A stretch of DNA of 64,000 bases from Treponema sp. (lineage in GTDB: Bacteria > Spirochaetota > Spirochaetia > Treponematales > Treponemataceae): contig JAEEVR010000001.1 of the NCBI GenBank assembly GCA_016290995.1, positions 164,282-228,281 of the forward strand. The letters are read 5' to 3'. The position numbers and the translations under genes are program-made. Below are positions 1 to 11,037 of this stretch, piece by piece. The notes under the pieces are model-generated. The model did not search any database. It had not been told where the DNA came from and saw nothing but the letters and a program-made list of their open reading frames with translations. Each line of letters opens with the position of its first letter. The first letter of the stretch is position 1.

Positions 1-1554
1 ACTTCTGGCTCAACCCAGGCCTTTAACCTTAAACCTGTAGCTACAACAAACGCGACAGGCACTGTAAGCATTACAGGCTCTGTAAACTGCGGACCTTACT
101 TAAAGTATGTAGTGCAGGATGTTGGAACATATGCTGGAACAACATTCACTTCCGCCGCAAGCGGAGCCTATAAGGTTACGACTGACGTTTCTGCAAGCAC
201 AGCCACAAGCACAAGCCTTACCTTTACATACAACAAGGACGTGGTCGCTGCTAGCAACTACTATTATGTGGTTGACTTTTACAACGGAGACCCCGATAGC
301 GGCGGAGAGTCGCTTGGACATTACAGAGAAGCTTTGATTGTTGACGGCGGAAACACGTCTTCCGAAACAATCACTTTGGGCGACTTCCTTAACTCTCCGG
401 CCACAAACCCAACCCAGCTTTCTGTTGACACTTCGTTCACAAATGTTGGACAGGCTTCTAACGCCGCCGTTCCCAACACCTTCCTTGCGACATTCAAATG
501 GAACGACCAGTCAGGAAACGAAACCGGCTTTGAGCTTAAGATTTTCAAGGGAACTGTCAGCGGAGGCGTTACTACATATCCCACAACAGCCTCCTACACA
601 ATCAAGAAGGGCGAAGTCACTATCGGAACTGCCGCCGGCGAAGTCAAGGCCAACTCCAACGTCGATGGAACCGCTGACCCGACAATGGGCAAGAACGAAA
701 CTCAGGCCTCCGTTTACCTTGAGACCGGCTACACTTACAAGGCCAGCATCCGCGCCTACAACCGCTACGACGAGCTTGACACAACCGACATTGGAATCAA
801 TGTTACAAAGGTCAACAACGTCACTGGAACAGACATGGTCTACGGCATGTTTACTGTGGCTTACACTCTTGGCGACGCTAACGCTTTTGTCAAGACTGGA
901 GCCGACGCGGCTGACAAAGACGAAAGCGCGATGTATGTCATCGGATACAACTACAGCACAGAAGCTCAGGACTTGTTGGGCTACGTCGCTTCTGGCGGAA
1001 GTTCAACATCTTATCCGTATGTAACAATCAGTGCGGCTACGATGAAGTTTATCAAGTGGATTACGACTGTCGCTTCCCAAACATCAGACCAGATGGATGC
1101 AGCCGAGGCTGTCACAAGCATCGCCGCAAACAACATCACAAACCTCAAGCTTACAGGCGTTTGGAAAAGCGTAGCCAATGTTTCGGTTGTCTTCCCTGAC
1201 TACTCAAGCCTTCGTAGCAGCGTATGGATAAAGAGCTACAAGGTTGGCGCCGCCACCGCTGTGACTGTAGATAGCAACAAACTTGTCCACATTAGCGCCA
1301 CAACGGGAGACACTATTGTGTTGACTTATGACGAGGCTAAGGTTGACTCAGTGGCCGCCACGGTTAGCAACGGAAGAGATTCCGCGACCGCCACTGTAGA
1401 CACAACAGCCCACACGGTAACATTCAACACAACTGGATTGACAAGTTCCGAAGGACACTGGTATCTTACGGTTAATGGCACAGGCGCTTACACCGATGCC
1501 GGCGAGACACAGTACAGACAGGTTTCACAGGAATTTGACATCACATTGAACTAA
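1..1554 (+). CDS. Surface/exported repeat protein, 3' end only (5' truncated by window edge)
   Basis: The reading frame is open from base 1 and ends at TAA 1552-1554, so only the last ~517 residues are present and the start lies upstream. The protein is rich in Thr, Ser, Ala, Val and Asn, with alternating short beta-type segments and almost no cysteine, typical of extracellular Ig-like or adhesin-type proteins. A segment around 1040-1180 (FIKWI followed by NLKLTGVWKS) loosely resembles the InlB-B/Flg_new (Listeria-Bacteroides) repeat that is common in Treponema surface lipoproteins. No enzymatic motif is visible. A strong intrinsic terminator follows. Exact function and anchoring cannot be judged because the N terminus is missing. 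Confidence 0.6.
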   Translation, partial: TSGSTQAFNLKPVATTNATGTVSITGSVNCGPYLKYVVQDVGTYAGTTFTSAASGAYKVTTDVSASTATSTSLTFTYNKDVVAASNYYYVVDFYNGDPDSGGESLGHYREALIVDGGNTSSETITLGDFLNSPATNPTQLSVDTSFTNVGQASNAAVPNTFLATFKWNDQSGNETGFELKIFKGTVSGGVTTYPTTASYTIKKGEVTIGTAAGEVKANSNVDGTADPTMGKNETQASVYLETGYTYKASIRAYNRYDELDTTDIGINVTKVNNVTGTDMVYGMFTVAYTLGDANAFVKTGADAADKDESAMYVIGYNYSTEAQDLLGYVASGGSSTSYPYVTISAATMKFIKWITTVASQTSDQMDAAEAVTSIAANNITNLKLTGVWKSVANVSVVFPDYSSLRSSVWIKSYKVGAATAVTVDSNKLVHISATTGDTIVLTYDEAKVDSVAATVSNGRDSATATVDTTAHTVTFNTTGLTSSEGHWYLTVNGTGAYTDAGETQYRQVSQEFDITLN

Positions 1555-1619
1555 AAGATTTTTGCAAAAACGTTCGGTTGGCGCTTGTCGCCGGCCGGCG
1601 TCGCGCAAAGCTTTTGGCG

Positions 1620-1649
1620 GGCCGCCCGTTTTTGGGCGGCCTTTTTTTT
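1620..1649 (+). terminator. Rho-independent terminator of the surface-protein gene
   Basis: Perfect 8-bp GC stem GGCCGCCC / GGGCGGCC (1620-1627 and 1634-1641) with a 6-base loop is followed by eight T (1642-1649). Confidence 0.9.
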
Positions 1650-1712
1650 GTGTTAGCGATGAGTTGTGGTATTTAGAACGATGTAGGCTTTGTTAGACCG
1701 TAACCGGGGCGG

Positions 1713-2083
1713 CTAGGCCTGCGCGGGGGAGGGGGCTGCGATGATTTCTTTGACTTCTTCTTCTGTCATGTTTAAGGATTTGGCAATGATGTCAATGGAC
1801 ACGCCGTTGGCGTAAAAACTACGGGCGTCTTCTACGGCTTTTTCTTTGCGGCCATCTTCTTTTTTCGCTTCCATGTCCAAATTGTAATCGTATTCGCCAA
1901 CAAACATATTCCTAACCTCCGTGGCCTTGCGTGAAAGATAGTCGACAAGAATGCCTTTGGAAATCGCTTCGCTTATCGCCTTGTCGTAGCAGTCTATCAG
2001 TTCGCTGTCGGACGGATAAGTTCCAAGGACCGAGCGGCGACGGGCGACGATTTCCACTTTATTCTTTTTGTTGTCGGAAATCC
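1713..2083 (-). pseudogene. Decapitated Rpn-family (PDDEXK) nuclease/transposase remnant, C-terminal part
   Basis: A minus-strand frame runs from just after the stop of the intact Rpn gene to 1713. It begins in the conserved sequence VGRISDNKK, which also occurs inside the intact upstream copy, and continues as the family's C-terminal helical tail (ISKGILVDYL, EYDYNLDMEA, KKEDGRKEK), ending with a small HTH-like segment. The nuclease domain is missing. The DNA at the junction shares 18 identical bases (ATTTCCGACAACAAAAAG, read on the minus strand) with the intact gene. A GTG at 2057 could start a 114-residue product, but no Shine-Dalgarno site precedes it. Most likely this is a second tandem copy that lost its front part. 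A C-terminal-only product, as described for some rpn genes, is the alternative. Confidence 0.6.
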
Positions 2084-2086
2084 GAC

Positions 2087-2974
2087 CTACGCTTGCGAAT
2101 TGGCTGGTTCTGCAAACGTTTCGACAGGAATTCCCAATAATGCCGAGATTTCTTCAGCCGTATATTTGCCGTCGGCAAGCAACTTTTGCGCGGCTTCTAT
2201 GCGGCCCATTTCAATTCCGTCTTGTTTCCAGCCGCGGATGGCGCTTTCTTCATCGTATTCAGTCAAACACATAGCTATTATCTCCTCTTTTTGCTCGTGG
2301 ACAAAGCCTTCCAAAAAGTTCTGTCTGATTGCCCAATCAACGGCCTCTTGCACGGCTTGCTCGATTTTCATGCCTGCCTTTTTGTTGTCGGAAATTCTTC
2401 CCACAAGCCTTACATAATCATACATTGGTTTGCATTTTTTGACAAGCGTTTCGTTGGAGCCTTGGTTGATGTTTATCACGTCGGCAGTCCATTCAAAGTC
2501 ACCTGATTTATCTTCCAACTCAAAAGCGTCTGACAGTCGGAGCTTGTATCGCTCCTCTCTTTTTGTGTCGCCGTTGTAAAAGACGATGAAGCGTGGATTT
2601 GGAATCTTAATAACAGACGAACGATGCAAGTTCAAGTCCTTTTTGGCGAGATGTTTCTGATAAAGTTGTGCAAAATAAAAAAAGCCTCGGAGCGGCATGT
2701 TGGCGTTGGTTTCGCTCTGCTGCTCGTAGAGCGTCATCTGGCTGTCAACCAAAAAAGATACGTCGTTGTACATCTTGATGTAGATGACGTTCTCGATTGT
2801 GTTCAGCTCCAAAGCGTTTGGGTCTGTGTAATTCGTCCCGTTCAAGACGTTGTACAAGTCCAGCCGCCAACGCTTGCTTCGCTCCGTGTCTTTGCCAAAA
2901 ATAGCGATGAAAAGCCTATCGCGATACTTGGGCTGAGGCTTTTCTTCGATTGTGTTGGAATTGTTCGTTCCCAT
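2087..2974 (-). CDS. Rpn family recombination-promoting nuclease / PD-(D/E)XK transposase-like protein
   Basis: A 295-residue protein. The N-terminal PD-(D/E)XK nuclease fold shows YRDRLFIAIFGKD near residue 20, the catalytic-type pattern NDVSFLVD...EQQS around residues 70-90, then GFFYFAQLYQ. The C terminus has the usual helical tail (AVQEAVDWAI, EYDEESAIRG) and a short HTH-like end (YTAEEISALLGI). This is the PDDEXK_2/Rpn family, abundant and often multicopy in Treponema; E. coli RpnA is known to cleave DNA and promote RecA-independent recombination. I chose ATG 2974 because AAGGAG lies 5 bases upstream; GTG 2980 falls on that site. The intact catalytic-type residues suggest a live gene. 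A truncated relative follows directly downstream. Confidence 0.8.
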   Translation of the reverse strand: MGTNNSNTIEEKPQPKYRDRLFIAIFGKDTERSKRWRLDLYNVLNGTNYTDPNALELNTIENVIYIKMYNDVSFLVDSQMTLYEQQSETNANMPLRGFFYFAQLYQKHLAKKDLNLHRSSVIKIPNPRFIVFYNGDTKREERYKLRLSDAFELEDKSGDFEWTADVININQGSNETLVKKCKPMYDYVRLVGRISDNKKAGMKIEQAVQEAVDWAIRQNFLEGFVHEQKEEIIAMCLTEYDEESAIRGWKQDGIEMGRIEAAQKLLADGKYTAEEISALLGIPVETFAEPANSQA

Positions 2975-2998
2975 AAACACTCCTTATATGTAGTATTT

Positions 2999-3038
2999 GG
3001 AAAACGTTCCGCGTTTTCCTTGCATATAAGATATATGC
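2999..3038. promoter_or_regulatory. Two adjacent inverted repeats between divergent rpn and clpB
   Basis: GGAAAACG / CGTTTTCC (2999-3006 and 3012-3019, 5-base loop) is followed by GCATATA / TATATGC (3022-3028 and 3032-3038, 3-base centre). Both are perfect. They lie in the only intergenic space between the divergent genes, so a regulator site is plausible. Neither matches the CIRCE element expected for HrcA. Confidence 0.4.
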
Positions 3039-3119
3039 GATAGGCCAGAAAATTTTACTTTTTCCCCGCAAATCAAGAAAAATTTGCCGAATTTTGTTTT
3101 TTTTGTTATTTTTAAAGGT

Positions 3120-5691
<2,572 letters not shown>

Positions 5692-5705
<14 letters not shown>

Positions 5706-6723
5706 TTGAATAAGACGCTTCTGTTGCTAGGCCTGGAACGCGCGACAAATGCTTTAGCGCTTCGTCAAGTTCCTCGTCCAGCTTCCAGGGCGAGTTGACG
5801 ACTAGGATTCCGCTTCCGTAAAGGCGCGGCGCGTTAGACGTACCCGCCGCGGCGGCCTTTGCGGCGGTGTTTTCTTCCAATGACGTTTCTATGTGGCTCT
5901 GCGGCGCGTCAACGCAAAACTCCGCGCGCAAAATGTTTGTGTTTGCGTTTTGAACTTTTGCCGCGGCTATTATCGATTCCAGCATATTTTCTATTTTCGC
6001 CGCGCGGTGGGCCAGAAGCGGATACCAAATTATTATAATGCCGACGCTCCATTTTTTGTGAACCGCGATCACCGTCTTTTTTACGGCTTCGTAGTCCGAG
6101 GCTTCTTCGTAGCTGGGGTCGATCAAGACGGCGCCGCGCTTTATTTTTGGAGGCGTTTGGGCGATCAATGTTTTTAGGCCGTCGGCTTTTAGGATTTGCG
6201 TATGGGGCGCGTTTTTTGGAACGGTCGCAAGACTAGAATTGGGGGCGGCCCCTTCTTGGGCTTGCAAGACGTTTTCCTTTAGGCTTTCAAACTCGGCGGG
6301 ATGCAGCTCGCAAATTGTGTGGGCGTCGTCCGGCCGCAAAAAAGCGCGCTCGATTAGGGGCGAGCCGGGATACAAGTCGCGCGCAAGGTAGGGGCGGACA
6401 AAGTCCAGGTAGTCCGCGAGCGCGGCGCTTTTTGGGCTTGAACCAGTATCGGTTGCAAGGCCAAGATTTTGGCCGCCCGCGTTTTGGTCTTGCGCCGCCT
6501 CTTTTGCCGCGCATTGGGCTAGCGCCAAGACGCCGCGCGCGGCTTCGCCAGTTTTGCGGGCCTTTTCGCCTTGAGTGGAATACAAGCCGCTTCCTGCGTG
6601 GGTGTCAAAAAAAGTGTAGGGCGCCTCTTTTTGGTTCAGCTTTTTTAAAAGCTGGATAAGCGCGGCGTGCTTTAGGATGTCGGCGTGGTTTCCCGCGTGA
6701 AAGGCGTGCAAGTAGCTTAGCAT
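5692..6723 (-). CDS. rlmJ: 23S rRNA (adenine(2030)-N6)-methyltransferase RlmJ
   Basis: A 343-residue protein opening with the diagnostic [18 protein letters not shown] and DTHAGSGLY (SAM site), then YPGSPL, ELHPAE and a C-terminal VNSPWKL. The family methylates A2030 of 23S rRNA. It is about 60 residues longer than E. coli RlmJ because of inserts rich in Ala/Gly/Gln near residues 85-105 and 265-280. The catalytic motif IV, DPPY in E. coli, reads DPSY near residue 202, and a second conserved PPW is SPW. It is the last gene of the nadE / aldo-keto reductase / rlmJ operon, with 12 bp to the gene above. Identity is clear; catalytic competence with DPSY is likely but not proven. Confidence 0.93.
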
Positions 6724-6735
6724 AGCGAAGGCTTA

Positions 6736-7740
6736 TCAGAGCGCAGGGGCGATTTTGTCAATCGCGTCCAATTCCTCTTTTGTAAACGCGGCGCTTTGGG
6801 CGGCCTTTACGTTGTCCAAAATTTGCTCTGGCTTTGACGCTCCGATGATGACGCTAGCGATGTCGCCGTCGCGCAAAACCCAGGCCAAGGCCATTTGCGC
6901 CAAAGTCTGTCCGCGCGTTTTTGCGATGTCGTTAAGCGCGTTTATTTGCGCCATTCGTTCCGCCGTCAAATTTTTTTCGGTCAAAAAGCGGCCGTCGGTT
7001 TTGATGCGGCTGTCTTTTGGGATTCCCTTAAGGTAGCGGTCGGTCAAAAGGCCTTGCGCCAGCGGGCTAAAGCAAACCAAGCCGATTCCTTCTTTTGCCG
7101 CCTTTTTCTTTAGGCCGCTTTTTTCGATGGAACGGTTGAAAATCGAATATTGAATTTGGTTTACGACAAAGGGGCAATGCAAGTCGCTCAAAATTTTCGC
7201 CGCCTTCAATGTCGTCGGCAAGTCGTAGTTTGAGATTCCCGCGTACAAAGCCTTGCCTGACTTTACCGCTTGGTCCAACGCTCCCATTGTCTCTTCAAGA
7301 GGCGTGTCGGGATCCATTCTGTGGTGGTAAAAAATGTCAAAGTATTCAAGGCCGGTTCGCGCAAGGCTTTGGTCAAGGCTTGCCAAAAGGTATTTTCGCG
7401 AGCCGCCGTCGCCGTAAGGTCCGGGCCACATTCCGTAGCCGGCTTTTGTCGTAATGATCATTTGGTCGCGGTAGGAGGCAAAGTCGCTTTTTAAAACCTT
7501 TCCGAAATTTTCTTCGGCGGCTCCTCCAGGCGGGCCGTAATTGTTGGCGATGTCAAAGCAAGTGATTCCGTTGTCAAAGGCCGCGCGGCACATCGTGCGA
7601 ACGTTGTCGATTTTGGCGCTTTCTCCAAAATTGTGCCAAAGGCCAAGCGACACGCGCGGCATTTTTAGTCCGCTCTTTCCGCATTTTTCGTAGGCCATCT
7701 TTTGGTAGCGGTCTTCCGCCGCCTGATAACTTTTTTTCAT
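6736..7740 (-). CDS. Aldo/keto reductase of the YghZ (L-glyceraldehyde 3-phosphate reductase) type
   Basis: A 334-residue TIM-barrel NADPH-dependent oxidoreductase. It follows E. coli YghZ along its length: CGKSGLKMPRVSLGLWHNFG, FDIANNYGPPGGAAEENFG, KAGYGMWPGPYGDGGSRKYL, PLAQGLLTDRYL and VIIGASKPEQ. The catalytic tetrad can be read as Asp (FDIANN), Tyr (NNYG), Lys (TKAGYG) and His (YHHRMD). YghZ detoxifies methylglyoxal and reduces L-glyceraldehyde 3-phosphate; the substrate here is inferred. ATG 7740 is preceded by GGAGGAACGG, so the longer in-frame N terminus is rejected. It lies 13 bp downstream of nadE and is probably co-transcribed. Confidence 0.9.
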   Translation of the reverse strand: MKKSYQAAEDRYQKMAYEKCGKSGLKMPRVSLGLWHNFGESAKIDNVRTMCRAAFDNGITCFDIANNYGPPGGAAEENFGKVLKSDFASYRDQMIITTKAGYGMWPGPYGDGGSRKYLLASLDQSLARTGLEYFDIFYHHRMDPDTPLEETMGALDQAVKSGKALYAGISNYDLPTTLKAAKILSDLHCPFVVNQIQYSIFNRSIEKSGLKKKAAKEGIGLVCFSPLAQGLLTDRYLKGIPKDSRIKTDGRFLTEKNLTAERMAQINALNDIAKTRGQTLAQMALAWVLRDGDIASVIIGASKPEQILDNVKAAQSAAFTKEELDAIDKIAPAL

Positions 7741-7753
7741 TCCGTTCCTCCTA

Positions 7754-9733
7754 TTAGTCCAGCTCGTCGATTTCAGCAAGCCACAAGGCGCAGCTTGCGT
7801 CGCTGGGCATTCTCCAATCGCCGCGCGGCGAAAGGGATACCGTTCCAACTTTGGCTCCATCGGGCATGCACGAGCGCTTGAACTGTTGGGAGAAGAATCG
7901 TGAGTAAAAAGTCTTGAGCCATTTTTTTATTTCGGCCTTTGCAAAGCGCGGCGCGTTTTTGTCTTGCGCTCCGTTTTCGTCCGCAAAGGCTTTTTTTGCC
8001 AAGAAATAAATTTTTGCCGGGGCGAATCCGTAGCGAACGATATTGTACAAGAAAAAGTCGTGCAATTCGTAAGGGCCCACAAGCTCTTCGGTTTTTTGCG
8101 AGATGTTTCCGCCTTCGGGAGGAAGGAGTTCCGGGCTTACGGGCGTGTTCAAAACGTCCAAAAGCGCTTCCTTGAATTTTGGACTTTGCGCGCAGTCGGC
8201 TTCCCACTGAACCAAATGGCGCACCAAAGTTTTTGGAATAGACGAGTTGACTCCGTACATAGACATGTGGTCGCCGTTGTAAGTGCACCAGCCCAAGGCC
8301 AGCTCCGAAAGGTCGCCTGTTCCGATTACGATTCCGCCGGACTTGTTGGCCAAGTCCATAAGAATTTGAGTGCGCTCGCGCGCCTGCGAATTTTCGTAGG
8401 TAACGTCGTGAACGTTTTCGTCCTGGCCGATGTCGTTAAAATGCTGGCGAACCGCGGCGGCTATAGAAACTTCCTTTAACGAAACGCCCGCTTCCTTTGC
8501 AAGCGAAAGCGCGTTTTGGTAAGTTCTGTCCGTCGTGCCAAAGCCGGGCATCGTAACCGCCAAGATTCCCTTGCGGTCCAGCTTGCAAAGGTCAAAGGCG
8601 CGGCAAGTCACAAGCAAAGCCAGGGTAGAGTCCAAGCCGCCGCTCAATCCGATTACGGCGCTCTTTGCCTTTATGTGGCGCAAGCGTTTGGCCAAGCCTT
8701 GCGCTTGGAGGGTGATGACTTCTTTGCAGCGTTCGTCGCGCTTTTCGTTGTCCGACGGAACAAAGGGCCGCGCGTTTACGTTCCTATAAAAGATTGGAGT
8801 CTTGTCGTAGTCAAGCTCTTTTAGGCTGACAGGAATTTCCAAGTAGCGGCCCTTATCTTGCGCCGCGGCTTGCGCCTGTCCAAAAGTCGTGGTCTTGGCT
8901 CGCTCGGCTTCCAAAAGATTTAGGTCGATGTCTGCGTAAATTATTTGGTTTTCAAAAAGAGCGCTTTGCGCCAAAAGCTTTCCGTTTTCGCAAATCAAGT
9001 TGTGGCCGGCGAATACCATGTCTTGGCTTGACTCTCCGTTCCCCGCGTCAGCGTAAATGTAGGAGCAAAAAAGGCGGGCCGAAGTGGCGTTTGCCAAAAG
9101 GCGGCGGTATTCGGCTTTTCCGATTATTTCGTTGGAGGCCGAAAGGTTTGCGATGATGTTGGCTCCGTTCAATGCGTGGCGGGTGGACGGCGGATTGGGC
9201 GCCCATAAGTCTTCGCAAATTTCAAAGGCGATTTTGGCCGGGCTATTTTCCGGGCAAATCAAAATGTTGGTTCCAAAGGGAACGGCCGGATTTTTTTCAG
9301 ACAAATAAACGCTTTGCGCAACTTCCGTCGCGGGAGCGGGACAAAACTGGCGGCGCTCGTAAAATTCCGAATAGTTTGGAATAAAGGATTTTGGAACCAG
9401 CGCCAAGATTTTTCCTTTAAACAAAATCGCCGCCGCGTTGTATATCGCTCCGTCCTTTTTGACTGGAAGGCCGATTGCGATAACGGCTTTAAGTCCGCTG
9501 GTTTCTTTTGCGATTCTTTCGCATTCCTTTGCGGCCGCCTTTAAAAGAGCGTCTTGAAAGAACAAGTCTCCGCAAGTGTAGCCGGTGACGCAAAGTTCCG
9601 GAAAGACGACAAGGCTTGCGTCCTTAGCCTCGGCTTGGTTTGCCGCGGTAATGATTCGCTCAGAATTGTAGGCGGGGTCCGCCACTTTTAGGTCAACGCT
9701 GGCAGCCGCCGCGCGAAAGTATCCATAGTTCAT
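7754..9733 (-). CDS. nadE: Glutamine-dependent NAD(+) synthetase
   Basis: A 659-residue two-domain enzyme that makes NAD from deamido-NAD, ATP and glutamine. The N-terminal nitrilase-type glutaminase carries the Glu-Lys-Cys triad (FPELCVTGY, LVPKSFIPNY, FEICEDLW). The C-terminal synthetase has the PP-loop SGGLDSTLAL near residue 365 and GTGDLSELALGW. Start: ATG 9733 gives the family start MNYGYFRAAA and sits 7 bases after a good -10, so the upstream ATG 9769 lies inside the promoter and is rejected. First gene of an operon with the aldo-keto reductase and rlmJ. It is divergent from tyrS, with overlapping promoters. Confidence 0.96.
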   Translation of the reverse strand: MNYGYFRAAAASVDLKVADPAYNSERIITAANQAEAKDASLVVFPELCVTGYTCGDLFFQDALLKAAAKECERIAKETSGLKAVIAIGLPVKKDGAIYNAAAILFKGKILALVPKSFIPNYSEFYERRQFCPAPATEVAQSVYLSEKNPAVPFGTNILICPENSPAKIAFEICEDLWAPNPPSTRHALNGANIIANLSASNEIIGKAEYRRLLANATSARLFCSYIYADAGNGESSQDMVFAGHNLICENGKLLAQSALFENQIIYADIDLNLLEAERAKTTTFGQAQAAAQDKGRYLEIPVSLKELDYDKTPIFYRNVNARPFVPSDNEKRDERCKEVITLQAQGLAKRLRHIKAKSAVIGLSGGLDSTLALLVTCRAFDLCKLDRKGILAVTMPGFGTTDRTYQNALSLAKEAGVSLKEVSIAAAVRQHFNDIGQDENVHDVTYENSQARERTQILMDLANKSGGIVIGTGDLSELALGWCTYNGDHMSMYGVNSSIPKTLVRHLVQWEADCAQSPKFKEALLDVLNTPVSPELLPPEGGNISQKTEELVGPYELHDFFLYNIVRYGFAPAKIYFLAKKAFADENGAQDKNAPRFAKAEIKKWLKTFYSRFFSQQFKRSCMPDGAKVGTVSLSPRGDWRMPSDASCALWLAEIDELD

Positions 9734-9740
9734 AAGAATT

Positions 9741-9769
9741 ATTCTAGCATATTGAAAAGAATCATTCAA
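9741..9769 (-). promoter_or_regulatory. nadE promoter, predicted leaderless
   Basis: -35 TTGAAT (9764-9769), 17-bp spacer, extended -10 TGC-TAGAAT (hexamer 9741-9746). Counting 7 bases puts the start near 9734, one base before the ATG at 9733. No Shine-Dalgarno sequence is visible. Confidence 0.65.
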
Positions 9770-9780
9770 TCTGATAAAAT
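9752..9780 (+). promoter_or_regulatory. tyrS promoter, predicted near-leaderless
   Basis: -35 TTGAAA (9752-9757), 17-bp spacer, extended -10 TGA-TAAAAT (hexamer 9775-9780). The predicted start near 9787 is about 3 bases before ATG 9790. Its -35 side overlaps the nadE promoter on the other strand. Confidence 0.65.
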
Positions 9781-9789
9781 GCCTTTACT

Positions 9790-11013
9790 ATGACTTTGTA
9801 CGAAGATTTAAAATGGCGCGGTTTGATTAAGGACATCGCAGGCGAAGAAAGCGATTTGCAAAAAGTTTTGGACGGAAAGCCCTTTTCATTTTATTGGGGA
9901 ACCGATCCCACCGCGGACAGCCTTCACCTTGGCCATTATTCATCTTTGTGCATGGCAAAGCGCTTGGCCAACGCGGGCCATCATCCCGTTCTTTTGTGCG
10001 GAGGAGCGACAGGCCGCATCGGAGACCCGCGCCCCACAGCCGAGCGCGAAATAATCAGCGAAGAAACTGTCAACGCCAACATCAACGGAATCCGCTCGCA
10101 AATCCAGGCGCTCGTTCCCGGAGCGGAATTGGTCGACAACTACGACTGGTGGAAGGACCGCTCCTTTTTGGACACCCTGCGCGACATTGGAAAATACGTA
10201 AGCCTTAACTATATGTTGGACAAAGACATTATCCGCCGCCGCTTGGAGACGGGCATCACCTTTGCCGAATTTTCCTACATGCTTTTGCAAGGCTTTGACT
10301 TTGTTCACTTGTTCCAAGACAAAAACTGCATTATGCAAGTCGCCGGAAGCGACCAGTGGGGCAACATCACAACGGGCGTCGACCTTATCCGCAAAATGCT
10401 GGACAAGCAGGCCTACGCCTTTACGATGCCCTTGATTCTTGACGCCAGCGGAAAAAAGTTTGGAAAGAGCGAAGGAAACGCGCTTTGGCTTGACAAGACA
10501 AAGACCAGCGCCTACCAGATTTACCAGCACCTTTACAATTCCGACGACACCAAGGTTTTGGAATACCTCAAGGTGTTCACCTTCCTTCCCCGCGAGCAAA
10601 TCGAAGAGATTGCCGCCAAACAGCAGGCCGCTCCCGAAACTCGCATCGCCCAAAAGACTTTGGCCTACGAAGTTGTCAAAGACATTCATGGCGCGGAAGA
10701 AGCGGACAAGGCCGTAAGCGGAGCCAAAGCCGCCTTTAGCGGAGAAGGCAACAAGGACGACATGCCCACGGTTGAGTTGGAAAAAGCTTTGATTCAAAAC
10801 GGAGTCGGCGCGATTGACTTGTTCTTTGCCGCAAAAATCGGCGGCGCTTCAAAGGGCGACATTCGCCGTTTGATTCAGCAGGGCGGAGCGGCGATCAACG
10901 CAAAAACTTTTGACGACGTAAAGCGCGTTGTCGGCGAGGCTGACTTGGACAAAGACGGCGAGCTAGTCTTGCGCGCCGGAAAGAAAAAGTTCGTCCGCGT
11001 CGTTTTCAAATAG
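9790..11013 (+). CDS. tyrS: Tyrosyl-tRNA synthetase
   Basis: A 407-residue class I aminoacyl-tRNA synthetase that charges tRNA-Tyr. The catalytic domain shows the HIGH-type motif HLGH near residue 45, YDWWKD, the tyrosine pocket VAGSDQWGN, and a KMSKS-type motif KFGKS near residue 223. The S4-like RNA-binding domain occupies about 340-407 (IRRLIQQGGAAINAK). Length fits the family. It is single-gene, with a promoter overlapping that of nadE. It converges on the ParB-domain gene with only 24 bp between and no obvious terminator. Confidence 0.97.
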   Translation: MTLYEDLKWRGLIKDIAGEESDLQKVLDGKPFSFYWGTDPTADSLHLGHYSSLCMAKRLANAGHHPVLLCGGATGRIGDPRPTAEREIISEETVNANINGIRSQIQALVPGAELVDNYDWWKDRSFLDTLRDIGKYVSLNYMLDKDIIRRRLETGITFAEFSYMLLQGFDFVHLFQDKNCIMQVAGSDQWGNITTGVDLIRKMLDKQAYAFTMPLILDASGKKFGKSEGNALWLDKTKTSAYQIYQHLYNSDDTKVLEYLKVFTFLPREQIEEIAAKQQAAPETRIAQKTLAYEVVKDIHGAEEADKAVSGAKAAFSGEGNKDDMPTVELEKALIQNGVGAIDLFFAAKIGGASKGDIRRLIQQGGAAINAKTFDDVKRVVGEADLDKDGELVLRAGKKKFVRVVFK

Positions 11014-11037
11014 GAACGCGGTGTTTGCGGCGGAATT

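Noticed and set aside
2981..3119. CIRCE (HrcA) element before clpB
   Set aside because: No TTAGCACTC-N9-GAGTGCTAA or close variant; the palindromes present are different.
9940..10797. 285-codon open frame opposite tyrS
   Set aside because: It is antisense to a clear tyrS, has no family features, and arises from the codon bias of the sense strand; many similar shadows exist across the window.
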